Below are positions 1 through 11,314 of a stretch of DNA of 64,000 bases, in pieces (the stretch's first letter is position 1; every line of letters starts with the position of its first letter). This DNA is from Diphasiastrum complanatum. Lineage: Eukaryota; Streptophyta; Lycopodiopsida; Lycopodiales; Lycopodiaceae. The notes below the pieces were generated by a model. The model ran no database searches, was not told the origin of the DNA, and saw only the letters and a list, made by a program, of their open reading frames with translations. The position numbers were made by a program, and so were the translations under genes. The stretch lies in contig CM055092.1 of NCBI GenBank assembly GCA_029204225.1, positions 61,121,302 to 61,185,301 of the forward strand, read 5' to 3'.

Positions 1-512
1 ATGATAAAATAAAGAGTCCTTCTTGACTCATGAGGATCACAAAGATCCAACATCATGTTACCAAGATCTCGAGGATTAGGCTCATCAACATTGGCAAGAC
101 TATGCATGCTATAATAACAAAGAGTTTGTATCATATCTTCATGCTTGGTTACCATGCTAATCTTAGATCTAATGAGGCTAGATACTTCATTATGGAGATA
201 AGTTCCCTTAGAGGATGATTCACTTTCTCTCATAAAGAGTTTACAATTTGCCTCAATACATGAAAAAAGACAATTTTTCACACTATGAGTGGACAACTCA
301 CTCATGCTCTTGCAAGACTCAAGAGCATACATCTGATGAAATAACCATTTGCTTTCTAATTGATCTAAAATCAATTTCATATAATTAAGAACATCAACTA
401 TGTTCTCAAGAGAGACACCATACTCAACTAGTATTACTTTACTCCAACTTTGAAATGCAAAAGTCTCACTAAAGCAGATTGATTCACCAAATGACATAAG
501 AGAAGCAACCAT
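1..512 (-). CDS. Unrecognised ORF inside an LTR element (partial at window edge)
   Basis: Reading leftward from the ATG at 512-510 there are 170 codons with no stop before the window edge. The frame is open back to 584 (in-frame TGA at 587-585), so the true start may lie upstream of this ATG. The product looks helical and soluble, with no signal peptide or membrane segment, and I recognise no domain. A diverged homologue lies at 56250-56118 plus 49282-48639. Shared short motifs in the same order are HQMY, THSVKN, CKL and SESS, and just upstream of the ATG I/M-WLT with GKE. The ORF lies about 1.8 kb inside a primer site and 5' LTR of a minus-strand element (2404-2417), where gag would be expected, but it does not resemble copia gag. 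It could be an accessory retroelement gene or a captured host gene. The ORF is certain; the function is unknown. Confidence 0.6.
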   Translation of the reverse strand, partial: MVASLMSFGESICFSETFAFQSWSKVILVEYGVSLENIVDVLNYMKLILDQLESKWLFHQMYALESCKSMSELSTHSVKNCLFSCIEANCKLFMRESESSSKGTYLHNEVSSLIRSKISMVTKHEDMIQTLCYYSMHSLANVDEPNPRDLGNMMLDLCDPHESRRTLYFI

Positions 513-584
513 GAGATGTATACTACTTGAAATGTGCTCCTCTTTCCCTTGAAATGTGAGCCATATGAGATATTCTTCTTGGAA

Positions 585-2403
585 TCATAACTTGAGAAGT
601 ACTCTCCTCCTCAATCCTTGGCACACTTGAACCTCAAGATGACTCCTCAAGATCACCTTCTTGGTGCTCCTCCTTGATGGAAATCCGAGACCTCCATGTC
701 TCAAAATGATCACAGCAAACATGATCATATAATGTGTACTTCATGTGATCATCAACATTACTTATGCTAGAAACATAAGTCCCAAAATGATCACAACTTG
801 GAAACTAGATTTGAACACATTCAACAATCTAGAAGGATCTACACAAGATCTAGACCACAGATTTTGAATCATATCTCTTTCAACCTACTCAATTGGAAAC
901 TAATCTTTGCGTTGATCACTAAGAAAAAAGCACTCTATCAAATCACAAAATCAGATCCAAACCCCCCTATTGGACTCAACAAATACCAATAAATATTCCT
1001 CTTGAGAGTTGGAATGGATTTGAAAAGATTTGACACCTAGATTTTCCTTTTCTCTTGACTAGTTCTCTCAACTTTTGAGATTCTTGAACAAAGTATGGGT
1101 TTTGTTTCAAATATTTGAAAATCAGACCTAGTCACTTCTTTTAAATTCACTCTTGACCCAAATAATCTCACTCTTGAGATTTGGATTGAATTTGATTTGA
1201 TTTGACAACAAATTATGTCAATAATTGTTCACCAAGCTTAAAAATTAGACATCTAGAGATTCACAAAGATCCCAATCATGTATAAACACTCAAAATTGGA
1301 CTCCTCCCTGTTCTAGACTCCCAATGGGATCACAACTTGACCCTCACACTCTCACAAAGAAAGTTGAATAGAACTTATTTGAGTTTCATACATATAATGT
1401 CAGAATTTTGCTCAAAAAATTGAATTCATTCACCCCTATTGGACTCCACCAAGTACCAATGACTCTACCTCTTTAGAGTTGGAATGAAATTCAAATTTCC
1501 AAAAATGTGATGCTTCTCTCTCACTAAGATATGTGATTACAAAGGGCTAATGCCACTTAGCAAGATTTGATCATAATGAATAAGACAAATTTTCCACCAA
1601 AGTCAAGAATTGATTTACTAATTCTTGCCCTCTACAAAGGAAGGATCTCTTAAAAATTTTGGATCAACCACAACACATATGCCTCACTCACATTTATGAC
1701 TTTAATTAAAGTCAAAAACACACTCACACACTTGAGTAGGGGTGAACAATGTGACTTGGATCTCAAATTTTTCTCCTAGTACTTGCCAACAATTCTTATC
1801 ACCTTGTATTGGTAGATTTTGCCTTTATGAGTGTTTGTGCTTTAGAAATTCACTAAGATTTCACTTGGAGGATTGATCCAAGAGTGTCTTCTAGCATTTA
1901 GATGCTTCTAGACTCAGCCCTTTCACTCTTGAACAGATCTATAATGAGGGTATAATGGATTTCAATCACTCCCCTTGCAAATCACTCCTTAATCTTTGGT
2001 TTAAAGCACTCTTTCTCTCTCAAATTCAATGTACACTCAAAAAATCAGAGAATAAACTTCAATGTACTGTAAAAAAGCTTTAATCCATCTATATGATTGA
2101 TCTAAACCAAGAACAAATCAATGGAATAGAAACAATGCAAGTGAAAGCTTGAAAAATGCACTAAATTGACTCAAAATTGGGTGTATGAGGCTCAAAATGC
2201 ACCAAACTGAATTTTACTGTCCAAAACAGGTCCTGTACGGACCCACACGTGTGTAAAGTACACCTGCAGCCCACATCAAGATTTGGTACAAATATGATGG
2301 TTCTAGCTATCCATTCAACCTCACTACCTCAATATTAGCTTGTTTCCAAAAACCTGCCAATTTGGGTATAGTTTAGATCAATGCCTTAAATGCACTTGTA
2401 CTT
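585..2403 (-). other. Untranslated leader of minus-strand LTR element D
   Basis: About 1.8 kb between the primer-binding site and the ORF at the left edge. No long open frame or protein-like segment was found on either strand. One exact CACACGTGTG palindrome lies at 2244-2253. The long non-coding leader resembles LARD-type or degraded elements. Confidence 0.4.
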
Positions 2404-2416
2404 GGCTCTGATACCA
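2404..2416 (-). other. Primer-binding site of element D
   Basis: On the minus strand this reads TGGTATCAGAGCC directly next to the LTR start. It is the usual initiator-tRNA-Met primer site of plant copia elements, and it sets the element's orientation. Confidence 0.8.
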
Positions 2417-2968
2417 TGTGAAAGTACAACAAAAATGGATCCAAATCAGATCCACAAGTGTGATTGGGTGTTAGATTAGATTTGTCTACCAATCTACACA
2501 AGATTAGATAGCACTAGATCAGATCTACATCAACAAATCTAACAAGAACAATCAAATATGATCAAAACTTGTACTTGGTGGTTTCACACGTGTGATTACC
2601 TGTCAGATTATGGACTACCAGCAAATAATGAAGTACACTAAGCTTAGAAACCATTAGAAGCATAAAATCACAAGACAAATGGAGAGATTACTCAAGAAAT
2701 GCACCAAAACCAAGATTTAGCTTTCTTGTCAATTATGGCCAAATGAGCCACCATATATACACAAGAGCTGATGCTTACTCAGCTGATTTGGCACGTGTGA
2801 GAGTGCCTACTCATCAAAGGATCCACCAATAATCATCAATATGGCACATGGACCAAGTTTCCTACCTTATAGCCACCTCCCTTGATTTTAGGCAATTTTC
2901 CTAATTTATAGGGACTTGCACAAATATCTACTACAAGTTGGATCTCACCTACTACTGATGTTTTCACA
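2417..2968 (-). repeat. 5' LTR of element D (right edge uncertain)
   Basis: The LTR starts TGTGAAAGTAC at 2417, like the LTR starts of element A, and contains a CACACGTGTG palindrome at 2585-2594. I place the inner end at TTTTCACA near 2968 because a reverse-oriented LTR appears to begin just after it, but an end near 3157 is also possible. Confidence 0.45.
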
Positions 2969-2970
2969 CA

Positions 2971-3683
2971 TGTGACAATCCTTGGCACGTGTGATATCAC
3001 TCCTATCCATGTGAAATATCTTTTCCTACCAATAAAATGATGCCAAGTGGCATATAGCTAGAAACCTACATTTTGGCCATTTTAGCCACTAGATCTCAAA
3101 TGAAATGGTATGTACAACCTATATGACTCATCTAAATGATAAATGCATTTATTTCACACGTGGGAACAGGCTCCACACGTCTTATGATGATATGTAATAC
3201 TCATAATGGTACTCACAAGATATGATAAAGTTAGCTTTTGCCAATTTTAACAGAAAATTAGGGCAAGAAAGCTGAGTTAAATTCCTTATTAGATGCTGGA
3301 AATTCACCTAACTTTACAAAGTAAGAAGATTTTAGTATGTATTCCATCCTCCCATAGTGAGCACTTAGAATATTTTTGGAGCTCATTGGCAAATCTCGAG
3401 CTACTACGCCTTTGTATTGTGTGTTTGTGATCTAAATGCAACCAAAGTGATATTGACCTCATTATCTATCTTTAGGCTTTACAGCAGGTATGGTTTACAC
3501 GTGTGGACTCGGATTTCATCTATGATCAATGCTTTTTATTGTTCTTACTTGTTGAATGTCAAATTGACATTCTAGATCAATTTTTTGTGTCTAGTTCTGC
3601 AATAGATTGTTAAGCAAGCATCCAATCACTCTTGTGGATCTTGTGTAGATCCATTTATGGTCCAAAACTACAGCACTTTCACA
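2971..3683 (+). repeat. A-family LTR remnant in plus orientation
   Basis: The segment 3255-3683 aligns with the reverse complement of the element A LTR in order: the AGGGCAAGAAA block, CACCTAACTTT, CCATAGTGAG, the ACACGTGTGG motif at about 3497, and the terminal part ending TTTCACA at 3683. The left edge (TGTGACAATCC at 2971) is inferred from length and a TG start. No primer site follows, so it is not the functional 5' LTR of the copia remnant to its right. Confidence 0.5.
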
Positions 3684-3750
3684 ACACACATCTTAGGAGA
3701 TCATTCACATGGTTTGAGAAGATGTGGAGGCGTTGAGGGTTGAGGAGGAA

Positions 3751-4882
3751 CATCTTCAAGCTATTACACAAAGAAGATCTACGGCAGAGAGATCCGAACC
3801 GAGGAGGCTCACATCTATGGAAAAAGACAAGCAAGTGAGGATGGCACCTCATATCATGCATTTTTCATCTCTCATGATGAGCCAAGCAATGTCCAAGATG
3901 CACTCCAATCAAAGGAGTGGTATGAAGCTATGTCAAAGGAGTATGAAGCCTTAATTTCCAATCATACTTGGGAGCTCGTGGATCCACCCATCAACAAGCA
4001 CGTTATTGGATGCAAATGGGTGTTGAGAGTGAAGTACAACAATGATGGATCTGTCAATAAGTTCAAGGCAAGACATTGTGCCAAAGGATATGCTCAAATC
4101 CATGGCCTTGATTATGAAGACACATTTGCATCATACATGGCCAAGATGGTCACTATAATGATTATCATCTCTATTGCATGCTATTTCAAGTGGAGGATGT
4201 TCCAACTTGATGTATCTAACGCCTTCCTCAATGGCTATCTTGAGGAAGAGATATATATGGGTCAACTTGAGGGTTTTATCAAAGATGGTGATGAATCCAA
4301 ATGATGCTTATTATTCAAAAGCCTTTATGAGATCAAGCAAGCCCCAAGTTCTTGGTATGCAAGGCTCAAGTCATATCTCTTATCACTTGGATTCAATCTA
4401 AGTGCCTATGATCCATCCTTGTATATAGAGTTTGTAAATAGCAATCTTGTTATTCTCATCATATATATAGATGATATAATCTTGCGTGGAAATTTCATGA
4501 AACTTGTTGATGAGACAAAGGGTGCTCTAAGTAATGAATTCAAAATGCAAGATCTAGGTGAGCTTCACTACATCTTAGGCCTAGAAGTAGATCTTTTTCA
4601 AAATCATGCATTTATTAGTCAATCTAGATATGCTCTCTCTATGCTTAAGAAATTTCATTCAAAAAATTATAAAAGCATTGATACTCCCATGGAGCATATT
4701 GTAAAAGATCCTATCAAAGGGGATGAAATATCCTTCAAGGTTATCACCCTTTATAGGAGTCTTATTGGCTCCTTTATTTGGTTGACTATTACTAGGCCCG
4801 ATTTGAGCTTTAGTGTGCATAAATTGAGCCAATTCATGCAAGATCCAAAGATTCGCCTTTGGAAATCAGCCAAAAGAATCTT
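3751..4882 (+). pseudogene. Copia pol remnant, linker and reverse transcriptase (left part)
   Basis: This is a Ty1/copia pol fragment on the plus strand. It carries the RT start (HTWELVDPP, IGCKWV), the LDVSNAFLNG block containing the first catalytic Asp, and the YIDDIIL catalytic motif near 4465. A TGA at 4302 interrupts the frame, and the region before 3930 is shifted, so no protein is made. The segment ends at codons for SAKRIL at 4882, exactly where element A is inserted. The reading resumes at 10795 with RYVFSTLDYG, so the two parts were once one gene. Gag, protease and integrase are missing upstream, where an unrelated LTR remnant abuts. It is closest, by eye, to the minus-strand fragment at 18276-19586 (both have NKHVIGCKWV and AQIHGLDYE). 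Confidence 0.9.
4878..4882. repeat. Target-site duplication of element A, left copy
   Basis: ATCTT, repeated at 10795-10799. Removing the element and one copy restores the copia frame of the interrupted gene, which confirms both ends. Confidence 0.95.
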
Positions 4883-5559
4883 TGTGAAAAGTACAGTACT
4901 AAGGACCATAAATGGATCTTTGAATTATCCATAAGGTGATTGTATGCTTGTTAAACAATCTATCAGAAACTAGTCATCAGAAAACAAGATATAGTTTAGC
5001 AGCTTGATAGGAAACAAGTAGAGACAATCAAAGCATTGATCAATTAGTATAATCCAACTCCACACGTGTGGAAATAAGGCTGTAGTACGGCCTGTAGACA
5101 GTGTTTACAAAGTGCCAAAGCTGGGTTTCATTGGAAATCAAGAGTAATCACCATACAATGAGAGGAAACTCGAGTTTCTCCTTGAGGCTCCAAAAAGTTT
5201 CTTATCTTCTCACTATGGAGAATGGGAATACATAGTAAAACACACTTCCTTTGCAAAGTTAGGTGAAAATCCAGCATGTAATAAGGAAGTAGACTCCAGT
5301 TTCTTGCCCTAATGTGAAAAACCCTAGCCTAGATCCAAGAGTCATGCTTGGTAGGTGCATGGTAGGTACAAATGTCATCATAAATCATGGTCTAGATCCT
5401 AAAAAGTAGGAATCACTACCAAATGGACACAACCACTCCTCTTGACTCGTGGTAACCTAATTTAGGTGTGTATTACAAGTGGCACTTTGGCCATTCAAGT
5501 AACTAACAAACAATATTGACAAAATGTACAATATTCTATAATGTAGGCAATTTCTCACA
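4883..5559 (-). repeat. 3' LTR of element A
   Basis: 677 bp, starting TG and ending CA. It contains CACACGTGTG at 5061-5070. The end of pol overlaps its first bases in the element's direction. Confidence 0.92.
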
Positions 5560-7121
5560 CTCCTCCTCAAATCTAGCCTTGGAGATCACAATGCTTTTAT
5601 GAATAACTCCAATTGAAGATCTAAGCTTGACAAATGAATCTTTAGGTAAAGGTTTAGTAAACAAATCAGCCAAGCAACTTGATGATGGCACGTGTTGGAG
5701 CTTGATCTCTCTAGCTTGCACTTTTTCCCTCACGAAATGATGAGCAATTTCGATGTGTTTGCTCATTGCATGGAATGTAGGATTAGTTGCAAGTGATTGG
5801 GATGATTGGTTGTCACAATAGATGATAGGGATCTCCTCCTCCATGACATGAAGCTCCACCAATAGCCGTTTGAGCCACAAGACCTCCTTGCATGTTGATG
5901 TCAAGGCCTTGTATTCGGATTTTGTGGAAGATAGGGAGATGGTATCTTGCTTTTTGGAAAGCCATGATACTACTCCATCATATAGAAAGGTGGAAAAGGC
6001 ACTTGTTGATCTTCTATCCACTTTGTCACCTACAAAATCCGAGTCACTATAGGCTCTTAAGCCAAGATTAGTTCCTCTATACAAAATACCAAAATTCTTA
6101 GTGGATGAAATGTATCTAAGAACTCTTTTGGCCATCTTCCAATGTGAAACTAGAGGACTTTGCATGAATTGGCTTAACTTTCCAACACTATAACTAAGAT
6201 TAGGTCTAGCTATAAATAAATAGATCAAGGAGCCAATAAGCCTTCTATATAATGTGATGTCCTCAAAGGATGCTTCATCACAACCAATAGATGCTTTTAC
6301 ATGTTGCTCCATTGGTGTCTCAATGCCTTTACAATTCTTCATTCCAAATCTATCTAGGATAGATGTAGCATATTTAGATTGACAAATGAAGCTAAAATCA
6401 CATCCTCTAATTACCTCTATTCCAAGAATGAAGCTCAATAGGCCGAGATCTACCATCTTAAACTCTTCTGATAAAACAATTTTTACATCTCTAATTCCAT
6501 CTAGATCATTACCACTCAAGATAATGTCATCTACATACAAAACAAGAATAATGATCATGCCATCATGAAAACTTATATACAATGATGAATCATAGGCACT
6601 CATTACAAAATTGATGGAAATGAGAAAAGAGTTTATCCTAGAGTACCATGCTCTAGGTGCTTGCTTGAGCCCATAAAGGCTCTTCTTCAAAAAACACACC
6701 TTTCCTTCATGCTTTGCCTTGATGAAGCCCTCGGGTTGCCTCATGTAGATCTCTTCCTCTAAATAACCATTGAGGAATGCATTTTTGAAGTCAAGTTGGA
6801 ATAGCTCCCAATTGAAGGTTGTAGCAAGACTAATGATCAACCTGATAGTAACAAGCTTAGCCACAGGAGCAAAAGTCTCATCATAATCAATGCCTTTAAA
6901 AAACCTTTGGCAACAAGCCTAGCTTTATGCTTGCTTATTGATCCATCTTGATTATACTTCAATCTAAAGACCCACTTGCAATTAAGAGGTTTCTTCCCTT
7001 GAGAAAGATCCACAAGATCCCAAGTATGATTCTCAATAAGAGCATCATACTCTACTTGCATAGCATCCATCCAACTTTTAGACTTACAAGCATCTTCATA
7101 GCATGTTGGCTCATCTAACAT
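5536..7121 (-). pseudogene. Element A pol: reverse transcriptase and RNase H
   Basis: Copia RT and RNase H in two frames. Codons 7121-6837 hold the RT start (HTWDLVDL, LNCKWVFRL). A shift near 6900 moves the frame to the long stretch ending at 5536. That stretch has LDFKNAFLNG, the YVDDIILSG catalytic loop, and the RNase H blocks YSDSDFVGDK and SKHIEIAHHF. The RNase H motif usually read SSTEAEY is SSTKSEY here, so an acidic residue is altered. The reading frame passes through the purine tract and ends about 24 bases inside the LTR, as in related copia elements. Together with gag and integrase upstream this would form one polyprotein. The element is now probably defective. Confidence 0.9.
5560..5571 (-). 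other. Polypurine tract of element A
   Basis: The minus strand reads TTTGAGGAGGAG directly before the 3' LTR, the expected plus-strand primer for reverse transcription. Confidence 0.85.
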
Positions 7122-7364
7122 TGAAGTAAGAAAGGTGTAAGATGTGAAAGATGATGAGCCTTCCCTTTGATCACGAGCCTCAATGGCTCGGATCTTGCCT
7201 TTGTAGATCTTCTTGGAGTTCTTGGAGTTCTTGCATCTTGAGGTGGATCCTCAAGTTCTTCTTCACTTCCATCCTAACATGATCCTTGGCATCAAGATGA
7301 TTAGTAGCATTATCATCCAAATCACAAGCATGTCCTTAATAAAAAATAACATCCCTACTCACTA

Positions 7365-8061
7365 TCACCTTGCTAGTGATGGGATTGAAGACTCTATAAC
7401 CTTTGCTATTCTCACCATATCACACAAAGATGCCTTTGATGGATGTTGCATCATCCTTCCTTCTCTTATCCAAGGATTGGTGTACATAGCAAGTGGATCC
7501 AAAAACTTTGAGATCCTTGAGATTGGGCTTCTCTCCAAATAGAGCTTCAAATGGTGTGATTCCTTCAATGGCTTGGTTTGGCAATCTATTGCACAAATAG
7601 TTAGCACAAGTTATTGCTTCTCCCCAAAATGGTTTGGATAGAGAAGCATCTAGCCTTAAGGCCTTAGCACACTCATAAAGAGATCTATTTCTTCTCTCAC
7701 TCACTCCATTTTGTTGAGCGGTGTATGGACATGACAACTCCCTTTTTATGCCATTAGAACTACAAAAGTCAATCAACTTAATGGAGATATATTCACCTCC
7801 ATTATCACTCCTTAATACCTTAATTTTGGTACTAAGTTGATTTTCTACCAAAGTCTTGAACTTTACAAAAGAATCAAACACCATTGATTTGCTAGACAAG
7901 AGGTACATCCAACAAAATCTAGAATAGTCATCAATGAAGATTACATAGTACTTGGCACCACCATTAGACTCATGTAAAAAACTATGGACATCCGAATGGA
8001 TGAGTTCAAGAGGAGAGTTTGTTCTTGATGTAGATCTTGAGAAGGGTAGCACATCTCTTCC
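7365..8061 (-). pseudogene. Element A pol: integrase core
   Basis: Copia integrase with the catalytic triad visible: Asp in IHSDVHS, Asp in LRSDNGGEY and Glu in NGVSERRNR, followed by CNRLPNQAIEG and the FGSTCYVH region. A stop falls just after SIKGIFV near 7420, and the following residues continue in another frame, so integrase is cut from the linker and RT. A close relative without this stop lies at 16381-17090. Confidence 0.88.
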
Positions 8062-9478
8062 CACACTTTGATAAATGCTTGGGGAGTCCTCCTGCAAGCT
8101 CCTTTGCAACCATAGATTCCATGGCTTTGTAGTTGGGGTGGCCCAACCTTTTGTGCCACAGTTCCACGTTTGATAACTCCATCTTTGCCAAGTTAACACT
8201 CTCCACTGCAATATTAGCATCAAGCTTAAACAATCTACCTTGCTTAAAGCCTTTGGCTATACATTCATCATTTCTAAGGATGGAACAAACTCCATGCTTA
8301 AATTGTACATCTAGGCCATTATTCATTAACTGGCCAACACTAAGCAAATTCTTGGTTAACTTAGGAACATAAAGAACATTATCAAGATTCATCCTTTTGG
8401 ATGATCCCACATACAAGGTAATTGTTCCTATTCCACTTATCTTACATTCTTGACTACTTGCAGTATAGATTGATCTATGTAAATCATTGTAAGAAAGTAA
8501 GTTGGAGAATATGTCCTTTTGATATGTCATGTGGGAACTTGCCCCACTATCAATCCACCAAGAATCATTGGTGTTGCTCTTGGATGATGGTGGTTTGTTG
8601 GAAACCATCAAGGATGACTCTTCATCCTCCTCCTCCTCCTGATGTGCAATGTTGCTTTGTTTGCCCTCTTGTGCCTTCTTCTTCTTGAGACATTCTGATG
8701 CAAAATGTCCTTTCTTTCCACAGAAAAAACATTTGTACTTGGACTTGTCTTTGATCTTGCCCTTTGAGCTTGAAGCCTCCTCCTCCTCCTTGGTCTCCTT
8801 GAAGTGCTTCTTCTTGCCATTGGTCTTCTTCTTGCTTTTGAATGAGAAATTAGCTTTCTCATCACCATCCTGCAGAGAAATAGCATTCATTCTTGCATTG
8901 GTATGCAACATCCTACACTCTTCAGCTACTAATACACTGTGTAGCTTTTCTATAGTAGGCAAAGTGTCTTGGATTGCAAAGCTTTGGACCAAATTTGTAA
9001 AGCCACTCCCTAGACCATTGAGGACAATCGGAACAAGCTCACTATCTTGAATCTTCTCTCCAATGGAAGCTAACTCCCTATTGAGAGACTTGATTCTTAG
9101 CACATAATCTTGTGCACTCTCATCACTCCTCTTCATGCTTTGTAGAATCTGATTCCTAAGCATGAGAACCCTCGAAGTGTTACTAGACTCATAGATAGAT
9201 TTTAAAGATTCCCAAGCCTCTTTAGCACTCTTACATGATGATACTTCCCTTAAAAGATCATTGCTTACATTCATCTTAATACAGTGAAGTGCAAGCCTAG
9301 ACCTCTTCTTGTATCTCACTAATTCCTGTGCACCTAGAGGTTCATCTTCATCATCTATTAGAAACTCATAAAGATCCTGGAGCACCATTAGTGACTCCAT
9401 CCTCACTTTCCAAATAGCATAATTGGTAGAATTTAACCTCTCACTAGCTTCTAGAAGGTAGGCTCCCACTGATCCCAT
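8006..9478 (-). pseudogene. Element A gag, protease and pre-integrase domain
   Basis: The ATG at 9478-9476 opens a 490-codon frame. Order: copia gag (NYAIWKVRMESL near residue 20), a Lys-rich stretch, a CCHC zinc knuckle (CFFCGKKGHFASEC), the aspartic protease motif WWIDSGASSHM, and the pre-integrase HKRLGHPN block. The zinc-binding CGKRC near the end is followed by a frame change with loss of a few codons, and integrase continues in a different frame. The start agrees with other copia gags and lies about 620 bp inside the primer site. Confidence 0.92.
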
Positions 9479-10096
9479 CTTACTAGCAAGATTCTACACA
9501 CAAGATATAGATTTGTTTGGACCTGAAACTCACAAAGGTTTCTAACTTGCAGTGTTTCACTCAAATGTTGACTTCTAATCCAACAGATGGATTTGTAATC
9601 ACAGTTCTATCACTCCCTCACAAGCTGGAATGAAGATAAGATGAGATGAAAACTACACTCAAGCAAATCTTGCCAATCTTGGCTGTTCTTGGACAAAAAC
9701 TGACTCTATCTCTCTCATTCACTTTAATGTACTTTCAAGACCTGGTTTCCACTTTAAGAAGGTCTGAAATCAGCCTAGATTAATTAGTTTTCATGAAACA
9801 AATTCAAAACTAATCAATGGCAAGTGATCTTGGTAGCTTATCCTAGGATTTGCACCAAAAATTACATCAGATTGACACCAAATGAATTTTCTATGATCCA
9901 ATGAATATGGGTTATTAAATTCTAGTTCAGAGATGCCCACACATTTGAACAATATGGATTGTTATCTTGAAAAAGTTTGGGATCAAATCCCCTCACCAAA
10001 ACCTGGATACCAGCTCGCCCTTCCAATACTAGCTTTTTGCACCAAAACTTGCTAAAACTGGATTAGATTCAAACATAGATCAATGGCCTTGTACTT
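9479..10096 (-). other. Leader of element A
   Basis: About 620 bp of untranslated RNA leader between primer site and gag. I see no open frame of note. Confidence 0.6.
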
Positions 10097-10109
10097 GGCT
10101 CTGATACCA
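10097..10109 (-). other. Primer-binding site of element A
   Basis: The minus strand reads TGGTATCAGAGCC next to the 5' LTR, matching initiator tRNA-Met. Confidence 0.9.
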
Positions 10110-10794
10110 TGTGAAAAGTACAGTACTAAGGACCATAAATGGATCTTTGAATGATCCACAAGGTCATTGTATGCTTGTTAAACAATCTATCAGAAACTAG
10201 TCATCAGAAAACAAGATCTAGTTTAGCAGCTTGATAGGAAACAAGTAGAGACAATCAAAGCATTGATCAATTAGTATAATCCAACTCCACACGTGTGGAA
10301 ATAAGGCTGTAGTACGGCCTGTAGACAGTGTTTACAAAGTGCCAAAGATGGGTTTCATTGGAAATCAAGAGTAATCACCATACAATGAGAGGAAACTCGA
10401 GTTTCTCCTTGAGGCTCCAAAAAGTTTCTATCTTCTCACTATGGAGAATGAGAATACATAGTAAAACACACTTCTTTTGCAAAGTTAGGTGAAAATCCAA
10501 CATGTAATAAGGAAGTAGACTCCAGTTTCTTGCCCTAATGTGAAAAACCCTAGCCTAGATCCAAGAGTCATGCTTGGTAGGTGCATGGTAGGTACAAATG
10601 TCATCATAAATCATGGTCTAGATCCTACAAAGTAGGAATCACTACCAAATGGACACAACCACTCCTCTTGGCTCGTGGTAACCTACTTTAGGTGTGTATG
10701 TGCAAGTGGCACTTTGGCCATTCAAGTAACCAACAAACAATATTGACAAAATGTACTACATGGCTAGATTTGCCAATGTAGGCAATTTTTCACA
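10110..10794 (-). repeat. 5' LTR of element A
   Basis: 685 bp, TG to CA, with CACACGTGTG at 10288-10297. It should carry the promoter of the element. The inner end differs from the other LTR by an extra segment of about 8 bp. Confidence 0.92.
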
Positions 10795-11290
10795 ATCTTG
10801 AGATATGTATTTTCCACACTTGATTATGGATTATTTTACAAAAGGGAAGATCTATCAATGGTTGCCTACTCGGACTTAGATTTTACAGGTGACAAAGTGG
10901 ATAGAAAGTCCACTAGTGCATTCAATATCTTTATTGGAGGCAATATTGTGGTGCTTTTAATTAATAATAGAGTATATCCCAGCCTCTCAAGCTACAAAGA
11001 AAGCAATTTGGTTGGAAACTTACTCTCAGATATCGAAAATCAATCTACTCCGACATTATTATTTTGTGATAATCAAAGTGCCATTGCCTTATCAGCCAAC
11101 CCTAGATTTTATTTTAGGAGTAAGCATATTGAATAGAAGTATCTTTTTGTCAGAAGCAAAGTTCTCAATGAAGAGGTCAAATTGTAGTATTGTAGAATGC
11201 AAGATATGATAGTAGATATTTTTACCAAAGCATTAAGTTTGGAAGCACACAGAAGATTCCATGTAGAACTAAGTTTGAAGGTCAAGGCAT
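10795..11290 (+). pseudogene. Copia pol remnant, RNase H (right part)
   Basis: Continues the fragment that stops at 4882. After the ATCTT duplication the frame reads RYVFSTLDYG, then the RNase H blocks YSDLDFTGDK, CDNQSAIALS and SKHIE. A stop after SKHIE and later shifts show decay. The tail DIFTKAL and a purine-rich AAGGGAAAG precede the 3' LTR. Confidence 0.88.
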
Positions 11291-11314
11291 TCAAGGATTT
11301 AGATTAAGGGAAAG

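Larger units (their letters stand above)
4883..10794 (-). mobile_element. Element A: complete Ty1/copia retrotransposon
   Basis: A 5,912-bp minus-strand element with two LTRs (4883-5559 and 10110-10794), a tRNA-Met primer site, a purine tract, and gag, protease, integrase, RT and RNase H in copia order. It is flanked by 5-bp duplications (ATCTT). The LTRs begin TGTGAAAA and end TTTCTCACA or TTTTTCACA. A hand comparison finds about 20 differences plus a small gap near the inner end (roughly 3%), so it is older than element B. The pol frame is broken in several places. It sits inside the RT-RNase H junction of a plus-strand copia. Confidence 0.95.

Noticed and set aside
2417-3683. A single 1.27-kb LTR spanning both TG and CA ends
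   Set aside because: The right half aligns with element A's LTR in reverse orientation, while the left half starts with a forward-like end and a primer site, so two LTRs fit better.
8608-9050. Arg-rich and hydrophobic frames overlapping gag of element A
   Set aside because: They are shadows of the gag zinc-knuckle region in other frames.
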